From: an uncultured Collinsella sp.
GTDB taxonomy: Bacteria > Actinomycetota > Coriobacteriia > Coriobacteriales > Coriobacteriaceae
Length of the DNA: 9,409 nucleotides
Reading direction: 5' to 3'
Assembly: GCA_902491895.1 (NCBI GenBank)
Contig: CABUJH010000066.1
Location: 1 to 9,409 of the forward strand
The notes under the pieces are model-generated. The model saw only the letters and a list, made by a program, of their open reading frames with translations, did not search any database and had not been told where the DNA came from. Position numbers and translations under genes: made by a program. Positions within the stretch are counted from its first letter, which is position 1. Each line of letters begins with the position of its first letter. Below, piece by piece: positions 1-5,540 of the stretch.

Positions 1-1
1 C

Positions 2-100
2 GAGGCCAAGGAGAACGGTGAGACGTACAACAAGTTCTTCGGAGGTATAGGCTCTTTCAAGAGGAATTGGTTCAAGCAAGCCCGCAGCAAGCGGATATAG
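2..100 (+). CDS. 3' end of an unidentified gene, cut by the window edge
   Basis: An open frame runs from the window edge to a TAG at 98-100 and encodes the last 32 residues of a protein, ending in a basic tail (QARSKRI). The codons (aac, ttc, aag, cgc) fit the rest of the window, which favours a real C-terminus. The peptide is rich in Lys, Phe and Asn and I do not recognise the family. An alternative is that the true frame is the one open from 51 to a TGA at 210-212, which also ends in a Lys/Arg/Gln-rich tail (KLKRKQKQRGQ). That frame has a stop at 48-50 and no evident start, so it would need a frameshift. No T-rich terminator follows. Confidence 0.4.
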   Translation, partial: EAKENGETYNKFFGGIGSFKRNWFKQARSKRI

Positions 101-234
101 GTGGCCTCGCGGTTTCGCAAGGAACGGCCAGCTCTCCTCTGGCGAGGAACACCGGGCGACGTGCCTCGAGCAGCGGAAGCTGAAGCGCAAGCAGAAGCAG
201 CGCGGGCAATGATCGGTGCCGATATGGGCCCAGA

Positions 235-263
235 CGTGAACAGTGCTACGTCCCCTGTTCACG
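235..263. repeat. 9-bp inverted repeat, possible hairpin downstream of the left-edge gene
   Basis: CGTGAACAG at 235-243 and CTGTTCACG at 255-263 are exact reverse complements around an 11-base loop. The element sits in the 257-base gap (101-357) between the left-edge gene and the 3' end of guaA. No T-run follows on either strand, so a classical intrinsic terminator is unlikely. It may be a weak terminator, an RNA-processing hairpin or a protein-binding dyad. The same gap contains a direct repeat AGGTTGCA at 280-287 and 291-298, spaced 11 bp. I see no convincing gene in the gap: the GTG-started 67-residue frame at 101-304 has no ribosome-binding site and an arbitrary Ala/Arg-rich composition. 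Confidence 0.4.
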
Positions 264-302
264 GGGCGCGAAACCGCAAAGGTTGCACAGAGGTTGCAAA
301 AT

Positions 303-339
303 AAGAAGCCCCCGACCTGTTTTCGCAGGTCAGAGGCTT
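303..339 (-). terminator. Intrinsic terminator of guaA
   Basis: A two-tier stem is formed by AAGCC (306-310) with GGCTT (335-339) and GACCTG (314-319) with CAGGTC (326-331), separated by a small internal loop and capped by a six-base loop. Read on the minus strand, the stem is followed by CTTATTTT, a T-rich tail. It begins about 19 bases after the guaA stop codon. The plus-strand side has no T-run, so it acts on guaA. Confidence 0.75.
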
Positions 340-357
340 GAAATCAACGAATATCGT

Positions 358-1956
358 TTACTCCCACTCGATGGTCGCGGGCGGCTTGGACGTGATGTCG
401 TAGCACACGCGGTTGGCGCCGGGAACCTCGGCAACGATGCGGCCCGAAATGCGGGCCAGCACGTCGTAGGGCAGTTTGGCCCAGTCGGCAGTCATGGCAT
501 CGCTGGACTCGACGGCACGCAGGATGATCGGGCGCTGGTAGGTGCGCTCATCGCCCATAACGCCGACGGACTTGATGTCGGGCAGGACCGCGAAATACTG
601 CCAGCAGCTGTGCTCGGAGTTGCGCTCGCCGGTCTGCTCAAACAGGCGCTGGTTGTAGGCGTCGAGCTCCTCGCGCACGATGGCGTCGGCGTTCTTGAGG
701 ATCTCGAGCTTCTCCTTATCGACCGCACCGATGATGCGGATGGCCAGACCCGGGCCCGGGAAAGGCTGGCGGAACACGATGTGAGCCGGCAGGCCCAGCG
801 CCAGACCAAGCGCGCGGACCTCGTCCTTAAAGAAGTGATCGAGCGGCTCGATGAGGTCGAAGTGCACGCCCTCGGGGAACGGGATCAGGTTGTGATGGCT
901 CTTGATGGTGGCCGTCTTGCCGCCCGTCTTGCGAGCGCCAGACTCGATGATGTCAGGGTAGATGGTGCCCTGAGCCAGGTACTTGACCGGCTTGCCATCG
1001 GTCTCGAGCTGCTGAGCAACCGCGAAGAACTCTTTCCAGAACTGCGTACCGATGATGCGGCGCTTCTCCTCGGGCTCGGTCACGCCGGCCAGAAGCTCGG
1101 CATAGCGGTCCTCGGCGTGAACGTGGATAAAGTCGACGTCGAACTGCTTGGTGAAGACCTCCTCCACCTGCTCGGGCTCACCCTTGCGCAGCAGGCCGTG
1201 GTTGATAAACACGCAGGTCATCTGCTTGCCCACGGCGCGAGCGCCCAGCGCAGCTACGACGGAGGAGTCGACGCCACCGGACAGGGCCAGAATCACGCGG
1301 TCGTCGCCGACCTTCTCGCGGAACTCGGCCGTCATGGTCTCGACCAGGTTGTCCATGCTCCAGTTGGGCTCCAGGCCGCAGATCTCAAACAGGAAATTGC
1401 TCAGCAGCTGCTGACCGTACTCGGAATGCTTGACCTCGGGGTGGAACTGCGTGGTGAAAATCTTGCGCTCGGGGCACTCCATGGCGGCAACCGGGCACAC
1501 GTCGGTGCTGGCGGTAACGGTAAAGCCCTCGGGCACCTCGGAAACGGCGTCGCGGTGGCTCATCCACACGGTCTGCTCCATAGGCGTGGAGTTAAAGAGC
1601 TTGGCGCCGGCCGTGCGCGTGATGGTGGCGCGGCCGTACTCGCCCACCTCGGAGTGGCCGACCTTGCCGCCGAGCGTCACGGCCGTGATCTGATGGCCGT
1701 AGCAAAAGCCCAGGACGGGAAGGCCCAGGTCAAAGATGGCGGGATCGATAGACGGAGCGTCCTCGGCGTACACGGAAGCCGGGCCGCCAGAAAGAATGAG
1801 CGCAGAGGCATTCATCTCGCGAATCTCGTCGGCCGAGATGTCGCAGGGGACGATCTCGGAATACACGTTGAGGTCGCGGACGCGACGGGCAATGAGCTGA
1901 CCGTACTGCGCACCAAAGTCGAGTACGAGGACCTTTGCGGAAGCATTTTGATCCAT
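358..1956 (-). CDS. guaA: GMP synthase (glutamine-hydrolysing)
   Basis: Cytosolic enzyme of purine synthesis that aminates XMP to GMP using ATP and glutamine. At 532 residues it is near full family length. The N-terminal class I glutamine amidotransferase domain (about 8-195) has the nucleophile Cys85 in GFCYGHQ and the partners His172 and Glu174 in QFHPEV. The ATP-pyrophosphatase domain carries the P-loop SGGVDSS at 226-232. The C-terminal dimerisation/XMP-binding domain includes PFPGPGLAIRIIG and ends in the family-typical ATIEWE. I chose ATG 1954-1956 because the protein then begins MDQNASAKVLVLDFGAQYGQ, as GuaA proteins do, and a strong GAGGGGG Shine-Dalgarno lies five bases upstream. The frame stays open for 42 more codons, but that extension has no ribosome-binding site or family similarity. 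It is a single gene, divergent from the asparaginase gene, with its own terminator. I see no purine-riboswitch architecture in its leader. Confidence 0.97.
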   Translation of the reverse strand: MDQNASAKVLVLDFGAQYGQLIARRVRDLNVYSEIVPCDISADEIREMNASALILSGGPASVYAEDAPSIDPAIFDLGLPVLGFCYGHQITAVTLGGKVGHSEVGEYGRATITRTAGAKLFNSTPMEQTVWMSHRDAVSEVPEGFTVTASTDVCPVAAMECPERKIFTTQFHPEVKHSEYGQQLLSNFLFEICGLEPNWSMDNLVETMTAEFREKVGDDRVILALSGGVDSSVVAALGARAVGKQMTCVFINHGLLRKGEPEQVEEVFTKQFDVDFIHVHAEDRYAELLAGVTEPEEKRRIIGTQFWKEFFAVAQQLETDGKPVKYLAQGTIYPDIIESGARKTGGKTATIKSHHNLIPFPEGVHFDLIEPLDHFFKDEVRALGLALGLPAHIVFRQPFPGPGLAIRIIGAVDKEKLEILKNADAIVREELDAYNQRLFEQTGERNSEHSCWQYFAVLPDIKSVGVMGDERTYQRPIILRAVESSDAMTADWAKLPYDVLARISGRIVAEVPGANRVCYDITSKPPATIEWE

Positions 1957-1961
1957 GGTTT

Positions 1962-1969
1962 CCCCCTCT
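1962..1969 (-). promoter_or_regulatory. Ribosome-binding site that fixes the guaA start
   Basis: On the minus strand AGAGGGGG lies five bases before ATG 1954-1956. It selects this start over in-frame upstream codons, including an ATG about 60 bases further upstream. Confidence 0.75.
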
Positions 1970-1973
1970 TGTT

Positions 1974-1994
1974 GGCGGGGAGCCGGTGCCCGCC
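1974..1994 (-). repeat. GC-rich hairpin in the guaA leader
   Basis: GGCGGG (1974-1979) pairs with CCCGCC (1989-1994) around a nine-base loop, just upstream of the guaA ribosome-binding site. In the guaA mRNA it would form a 6-bp G/C stem ending about five bases before the Shine-Dalgarno, so it could modulate translation. No T-run follows, so it is not a terminator. The rest of the 1957-2224 divergent region contains AT-rich promoter-like hexamers (TATAAC on the minus strand at 2032-2037) and the dyad at 2121-2147. Confidence 0.3.
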
Positions 1995-2120
1995 CGCGCG
2001 AATGAACGAAAATAACTTTCATAGTGTACACGTTATATGGGGTTTCTCGTCCCTCGCAGCCATCAGTGCACGGCAAACGCACGACCAGGGCCCCTATTTG
2101 ACGGCAATTGAAGTGCTACC

Positions 2121-2147
2121 AAACGTTACAGATGATGTAATACGTTT
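2121..2147. promoter_or_regulatory. Dyad overlapping the putative asparaginase promoter
   Basis: AAACG-TTACA (2121-2130) and TGTAA-TA-CGTTT (2136-2147) form an inverted repeat with a two-base asymmetry around GATGA. On the plus strand it contains TGATGTAAT (2133-2141), which reads as an extended -10 element (TGN followed by TGTAAT, 5/6 match to TATAAT). Transcription would start near 2148, giving a leader of about 77 bases before the asparaginase ATG. A repressor bound here would block that promoter and possibly affect guaA. The promoter call is an inference from sequence match only. Confidence 0.4.
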
Positions 2148-2224
2148 GAACATTGGACGCCCTGTGCCACAATACTGCCGAACGACTCCGCCTCTGTGGC
2201 GGCAAATACGATAGGAATACCAGC

Positions 2225-3238
2225 ATGAAGCGCATCCTTCTCATCGCCACGGGCGGCACCATCGCATCGACCGAGGACGGTAACGGCCTCTCCCCCGCCC
2301 TGACCGGTGAGGAACTCGCCCAGAGCGTCCCCGAGATCTCGGGCCTCTGCGAGCTCGACGTCGTGCAGCCCATGAACATCGACAGCACCAATATGCGCCC
2401 GAGCGACTGGATGCGCATCCGCGATGTCATCGTCGAAGGCTATGCCGATCACGACGGCTTTGTGGTCCTGCACGGCACCGACACCATGAGCTACACCGCG
2501 GCAGCGCTTTCCTATCTGATTCAGGACAGTCCCAAGCCCATCGTACTCACCGGCTCGCAAAAGCCCATGGGTAACCCCTTTACCGATGCCAAGCTCAACC
2601 TGTACCAGAGCCTGCTCTATGCGCTCGACGAGCATTCACACGACGTCTCGATCGTGTTTGGCGGCGTCGCCATTGCCGGCACGCGCGCCCGCAAGCAGCG
2701 CACCATGAGCTTTAACGCGTTCATTAGTGTCAACTATCCGCCCATTGCCTACATCCGCAACGACCGCATCGTGCGCAACGGGCTCCACGGCACGCATCAG
2801 GGCGAAAACCCGGTGCGTTTCTACGACAGCATCAACCCACGCGTGTTTGTCCTTAAGCTTACACCCGGCGTGAACCCGGGTATCCTGGACGCCCTTGCCG
2901 ATAGCTACGATGCTGTAATTCTTGAGACCTTTGGCATTGGCGGTATTCCCGAGTTTGGTGAGTCCGGCGAGTCATTCCAGGAGGCGATTTTTCGCTGGGT
3001 CGGTTCGGGTCGCACCGTCGTTATGACCACGCAGGTCCCCGAAGAGGGCCTCGATCTGGGCGTTTATGAGGTCGGCCGAGCTTACGCCGATCATCCGGGT
3101 ATTTTGCGCGGCGACGACATGACCACCGAGACGCTCGTGGCCAAAACCATGTGGGCGCTCGGCCAGTCACGTGATGCGGCCGAGATTCAGCGCCTGTTCT
3201 ACAGCCAAGTCAACCACGACCGCATCCCGATGGCGTAA
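2225..3238 (+). CDS. L-asparaginase, type I-like (cytoplasmic)
   Basis: Hydrolyses L-asparagine to aspartate and ammonia. The 337-residue protein has no signal peptide, which fits the cytoplasmic type I class rather than the secreted type II. The first catalytic motif ATGGTIAST places Thr12. The second motif HGTDTM at 83-88 supplies Thr85 and Asp86 of the second triad. Lys157 in RARKQR aligns with the catalytic lysine of the family. TGSQKPMG at 109-116 is the usual strand-loop after the active-site helix. ATG 2225 is chosen because it directly precedes the first strand (KRILLIATGG) and follows an AGGA-containing sequence; the open frame begins at a TTG at 2153 with no support. The gene is monocistronic, divergent from guaA and converging on the XRE regulator with a 22-base gap. 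Whether it also acts on glutamine cannot be told from sequence. Confidence 0.93.
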   Translation: MKRILLIATGGTIASTEDGNGLSPALTGEELAQSVPEISGLCELDVVQPMNIDSTNMRPSDWMRIRDVIVEGYADHDGFVVLHGTDTMSYTAAALSYLIQDSPKPIVLTGSQKPMGNPFTDAKLNLYQSLLYALDEHSHDVSIVFGGVAIAGTRARKQRTMSFNAFISVNYPPIAYIRNDRIVRNGLHGTHQGENPVRFYDSINPRVFVLKLTPGVNPGILDALADSYDAVILETFGIGGIPEFGESGESFQEAIFRWVGSGRTVVMTTQVPEEGLDLGVYEVGRAYADHPGILRGDDMTTETLVAKTMWALGQSRDAAEIQRLFYSQVNHDRIPMA

Positions 3239-3260
3239 TTCAGTTGTCGACGAGTATCCC

Positions 3261-3479
3261 CTATTCGATACCCTCGAGAAGCTCTGACACCGTCATGCCG
3301 AGTGCGGGCGCGATCTTAAATAGAACCTTGAGCGTGAAGTTTGCCGTCCCATCTTCGATTCGGTCGAGGTAGGGTCGGCTGATTCCTGTCGCCACACAAA
3401 AATCAACCTTGGAGATACCAAGGTCTCTGCGTGTCTCTTCGACCCGCCTGCCAAGAATCTGTTTCGCACGTTCGTCCAT
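3261..3479 (-). CDS. Small XRE-family helix-turn-helix regulator
   Basis: A 72-residue protein made almost entirely of one lambda-Cro/C1-type HTH_3 domain (about 10-68). The helix-turn-helix covers SKVDFCVATG (helix 2, about 23-32) and SRPYLDRIEDG (recognition helix, about 34-44), followed by the family-typical FTLKVLFKIAPALGMTVSELL. There is no sensor domain, so it is a DNA-binding unit only, probably dimeric. It diverges from the 129-residue unknown gene, and the 76-base space between them holds a perfect 24-bp palindrome that is the obvious autoregulatory operator. No clear Shine-Dalgarno precedes the ATG, so the transcript may be weakly translated or leaderless-like. Codon use is slightly less GC-biased than in guaA or ychF, so acquisition by transfer is possible but not shown. 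No toxin partner is evident. Confidence 0.88.
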   Translation of the reverse strand: MDERAKQILGRRVEETRRDLGISKVDFCVATGISRPYLDRIEDGTANFTLKVLFKIAPALGMTVSELLEGIE

Positions 3480-3508
3480 GCAGCCGAGTTTGAAATGGAG
3501 CCGAACAT

Positions 3509-3532
3509 AAACGTAAACTATAGTTTACGTTT
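3509..3532. promoter_or_regulatory. Perfect 24-bp palindromic operator with a bidirectional -10
   Basis: The arms AAACGTAAAC (3509-3518) and GTTTACGTTT (3523-3532) flank a TATA core and match exactly, giving 24 symmetrical bases. The core creates TATAGT (5/6 match to the -10 consensus) on both strands, so one element could serve as a -10 for the XRE gene leftward and the unknown gene rightward. Its centre lies about 41 bases before the XRE start codon and 35 bases before the other. This placement is typical of an XRE autorepressor site; the regulatory role is inferred. Confidence 0.7.
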
Positions 3533-3555
3533 TGCCGAATACACAGGAGTTTTCT

Positions 3556-3945
3556 ATGTCGGGTTCTTCGGTCCGCACGTACCGAGCCACGCTTCGTACA
3601 AACAGCGCACCGCCCAAGCTCGTCGTCGTTGAAGCAGAATGTCTTTCGCCCGATGAGCGCACAGCATTTGCATTGCTATCAAGTCGCGTCGCCGCCGTTC
3701 TGGTCCCTTGCCCGGCGCAAGGTGAACTTGCCATCCAATGCCAAGCGCACAGCTGCTCGCTCAATCAGGCTGCCGTAATCGTAACCAGCCAACGCGGCCT
3801 GTCGCTCCTTTTGGAAGCCGGCGTCGCGCTCTGCCTTCGCGGTGCCGGATACGAAAACGAGGCCGCCGCCGATGTAGTCTTTCAACCACGATCGAGCGGC
3901 GGCCTCGCAGCAGCCATCGAATATGCTTGCAGGCTCGTTGCCTAA
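3556..3945 (+). CDS. Unknown 129-residue protein, weakly HAD-like at the C-terminus
   Basis: I do not recognise this protein with confidence. ATG 3556 is preceded by AGGAG (3545-3549) at a good distance, which supports it over the TTG at 3532 inside the palindrome. It is soluble, with no signal peptide or membrane segment, and has four cysteines in the middle and later part (about 29, 52, 62, 67) plus two more near 93 and 124. Residues about 85-126 (LLLEAGVALCLRGAGYENEA, then AADVV and GGLAAAIEYA) resemble the end of Cof-type HAD phosphatases, where an AG-GVAMGNA-AADYVT-GVA-AIE pattern follows the last catalytic Asp. The matching Asp and the N-terminal DxD motif are absent, so it would be a non-catalytic or truncated relative. 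It diverges from the XRE gene and converges on the DUF1648 gene with nine bases between stops. Confidence 0.7.
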   Translation: MSGSSVRTYRATLRTNSAPPKLVVVEAECLSPDERTAFALLSSRVAAVLVPCPAQGELAIQCQAHSCSLNQAAVIVTSQRGLSLLLEAGVALCLRGAGYENEAAADVVFQPRSSGGLAAAIEYACRLVA

Positions 3946-3955
3946 AGGCGCAAGC
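3925..3955. repeat. Imperfect hairpin across the convergent gene ends
   Basis: GCTTGC (3925-3930) pairs with GCAAGC (3950-3955), and AGGC (3931-3934) with GCCT (3940-3943), leaving a six-base bulge. It spans the stop codon of the plus-strand unknown gene and reaches the stop of the minus-strand DUF1648 gene. No T-run follows on either side, so it could be only a weak shared terminator. Confidence 0.25.
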
Positions 3956-4338
3956 TAAAAGCCCAGGCCAAAGCCCATACCGGTAATCGCCGAATACATA
4001 AAGTAGACGTTGATCACGTTGAGGAACACACCCGTGATGCAACCGTTACGCAGGTAGCGCTCGCACACGATGCGCGCCATGGCGGCGGAGTCATCATTGT
4101 TCTTTGCCTGGCGTCCCGCCGTAAAGTACGTCGCCACGCTCAGCAGTAGATTGAGCACCGGCAATGCCAGCAGCTCGTAGCTCTTGCCCCAGCGCGTCGC
4201 CTCGCCGGCGGCATTAAACTTCGTTGCCACCTCGGGACCAATGTTGGGGATAACACACGCTGCGACCACCAGCGGAATCACCGCAAGTACGAGCAGCGCA
4301 ATACCCATGTAGCCAGCTTTTTTGCCATATTTAAACAT
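3955..4338 (-). CDS. Small DUF1648 (SdpI-like) membrane protein
   Basis: A 127-residue integral membrane protein. Segment 1 is about residues 11-32 (YMGIALLVLAVIPLVVAACV), segment 2 about 53-74 (YELLALPVLNLLLSVATYF) and segment 3 about 98-120. Between the first two lies VATKFNAAGEATRWGKS, the conserved DUF1648 signature seen in SdpI-type immunity proteins and other small membrane proteins (IPTHFN-G-ADRWG in the family). It lacks the C-terminal SdpI half, so an immunity role cannot be assumed and no bacteriocin gene lies nearby. Its ATG is 11 bases after the ychF stop and its AAGGA ribosome-binding site overlaps that stop region, so it is almost certainly co-transcribed with ychF. Function unknown. 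Confidence 0.8.
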   Translation of the reverse strand: MFKYGKKAGYMGIALLVLAVIPLVVAACVIPNIGPEVATKFNAAGEATRWGKSYELLALPVLNLLLSVATYFTAGRQAKNNDDSAAMARIVCERYLRNGCITGVFLNVINVYFMYSAITGMGFGLGF

Positions 4339-4349
4339 ATGCGTCGTCC

Positions 4350-5426
4350 TTACACGTTAAAGCGGAAGTGCACGACGTCGCCATCGGCCATGACATAGTC
4401 TTTGCCCTCGATGCGCAGCTTGCCGGCAGCCTTGGCGCCCTGCTCGCCACCGAGCTCGATGTAGTCGTCGTAGCCAATAACCTCGGCCTTAATAAAGCCG
4501 CGTTCAAAATCGGTGTGGATGACGCCGGCGGCCTGCGGGGCGGTCGCGCCCTGACGAACCGTCCAGGCCTTGACCTCCATCTCGCCAGCCGTAAAGAACG
4601 ACTGCAGGCCGAGCAGCTTGTAGGCTGCCTGCGCGAGCACGTCCAGACCGGGCTGCTCCAGGCCCAGGCTCTCCAGATAGTCGGCGGCATCCTCGGGATC
4701 GAGCTCGGAGAGCTCGGCCTCAATCTTGGCGCAGATCGGCAGCGGCTTGACGCCATCGATGGGCGCCAGGTCCTCGTTGAGCATATCCTCGTCCACGTTG
4801 GCCACATACAGGATGGGCTTCATAGTGAGCAGGAACAGGCCCTTGGCGGCGGTACGCTCCTCGTCGGTCATCTCCATGGATGCGGCGCGCTTGCCCTCGT
4901 TGAGCCAGGCAAGCAGGCGCTTGGCAACCTCGAACTTGGGCATGAGCTCCTTGTCGCGCTTGGCCTCCTTCTCGAGTTTGGGCAGCTGCTTCTCGAGCGT
5001 GCCCATATCGGCCAGGATGAGCTCGGTCATGATGGTGTCGGCATCGCCGGCGGGGTCGACGAACTCGCCCGTGCGGCCCACCTCACGCATGACGTTGGGG
5101 TCCTTAAAGTAGCGCACGACCTCGCAGATGGCATCGGTCTCGCGGATGTTTGCCAAGAACTGGTTGCCCAGGCCCTCGCCCTCGTTAGCGCCCTTCACCA
5201 GACCTGCGATGTCGACAAACTCGACCGTCGCCGGCACAATGCGGCCGGGGTTGACGATGTCGGCGAGCTTTTGCAGGCGGCTATCGGGCACATCGACGAT
5301 GCCCACGTTGGGGTCGATCGTGGCAAACGGGTAGTTGGCGGCAAGGCCGGTCTTTTTGGTAAGCGCGGTGAACAGCGTCGACTTGCCCACGTTGGGCAGG
5401 CCCACGATACCGATGGAAAGGGACAC
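4350..5426 (-). CDS. ychF: Redox-regulated ATPase/GTPase YchF (Obg-like)
   Basis: Conserved Obg-related P-loop NTPase (OLA1/YchF) that binds ribosomes and usually prefers ATP. The 358-residue protein shows G1 GLPNVGKST at 9-17, G3 DIAGLV from about 72, and NVDE at about 210-213 in place of the NKxD guanine-specificity motif, which is the hallmark of ATP preference in this family. A helical insertion (about 135-185) is followed by a C-terminal TGS domain (about 283-358) containing FERGFIKAEVI. GTG 5424-5426 is chosen because it gives the typical start MSLSIGIVGLPNVGKST and is preceded by AAGGAGC at ideal spacing. An ATG at 5460-5462 in the same frame lacks a ribosome-binding site and sits directly against a TATACT hexamer, so it is probably at or before the transcription start. 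It leads a two-gene unit with the DUF1648 gene. Confidence 0.96.
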   Translation of the reverse strand: MSLSIGIVGLPNVGKSTLFTALTKKTGLAANYPFATIDPNVGIVDVPDSRLQKLADIVNPGRIVPATVEFVDIAGLVKGANEGEGLGNQFLANIRETDAICEVVRYFKDPNVMREVGRTGEFVDPAGDADTIMTELILADMGTLEKQLPKLEKEAKRDKELMPKFEVAKRLLAWLNEGKRAASMEMTDEERTAAKGLFLLTMKPILYVANVDEDMLNEDLAPIDGVKPLPICAKIEAELSELDPEDAADYLESLGLEQPGLDVLAQAAYKLLGLQSFFTAGEMEVKAWTVRQGATAPQAAGVIHTDFERGFIKAEVIGYDDYIELGGEQGAKAAGKLRIEGKDYVMADGDVVHFRFNV

Positions 5427-5430
5427 GACA

Positions 5431-5438
5431 GCTCCTTT
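5431..5438 (-). promoter_or_regulatory. Ribosome-binding site that fixes the ychF GTG start
   Basis: On the minus strand AAAGGAGC lies just before GTG 5424-5426, with four to five bases between. It supports the GTG over the upstream ATG at 5460-5462. Confidence 0.75.
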
Positions 5439-5463
5439 TGGTACAGGTACTTCAAACTGCATA

Positions 5464-5469
5464 AGTATA
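5464..5469 (-). promoter_or_regulatory. Probable -10 box of the ychF promoter
   Basis: On the minus strand the hexamer is TATACT, a 5/6 match to TATAAT, placing transcription start near 5457 and a leader of about 30 bases. The -35 region (TTCGCC with an 18-base spacer) is poor and lies inside the inverted repeat at 5470-5513. Confidence 0.4.
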
Positions 5470-5513
5470 GCGCCGCCGCAGCATCCGGGCGAATCCGGAC
5501 ACCACGACGGCGC
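5470..5513. repeat. Nested inverted repeats between the Fe-S gene and ychF
   Basis: An outer pair GCGCCG (5470-5475) / CGGCGC (5508-5513) encloses an inner pair TCCGG (5484-5488) / CCGGA (5495-5499) with equal eight-base spacers. On the minus strand it follows the end of the Fe-S protein gene and precedes the ychF -10 box directly. The tail is TATACTT rather than a T-run, so it is at best a weak terminator. Its position over the -35 region also allows a regulator-binding role. Confidence 0.35.
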
Positions 5514-5540
5514 AAATGAAGCAAAGATTGGGGTCGCTGG

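Noticed and set aside
283..2214. A 643-codon plus-strand open frame opposite guaA
   Set aside because: It is the antisense shadow of guaA created by GC-biased third positions; it has no recognisable domain and the minus strand encodes a complete GMP synthase.
1957..2224. Possible purine riboswitch in the guaA leader
   Set aside because: I see no three-way-junction layout with the conserved pyrimidine-rich loops, nor a terminator/antiterminator pair before guaA.
2126..2635. A 169-codon minus-strand open frame across the start of the asparaginase gene
   Set aside because: It overlaps the asparaginase promoter and N-terminus in antisense and shows no family features.
3261..3945. XRE gene plus neighbour as a toxin-antitoxin pair
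   Set aside because: The genes diverge rather than overlap in tandem, and the neighbour has no toxin motif (no RelE, HipA, PIN or Fic features).
3955..4338. SdpI-type immunity gene of a bacteriocin locus
   Set aside because: Only the DUF1648 half is present and no toxin, processing or export gene lies nearby; its operon partner is the housekeeping gene ychF.
4368..5519. A 383-codon plus-strand open frame opposite ychF
   Set aside because: Antisense shadow of a clear YchF gene; low-complexity Leu/Gly/His composition and no motif.
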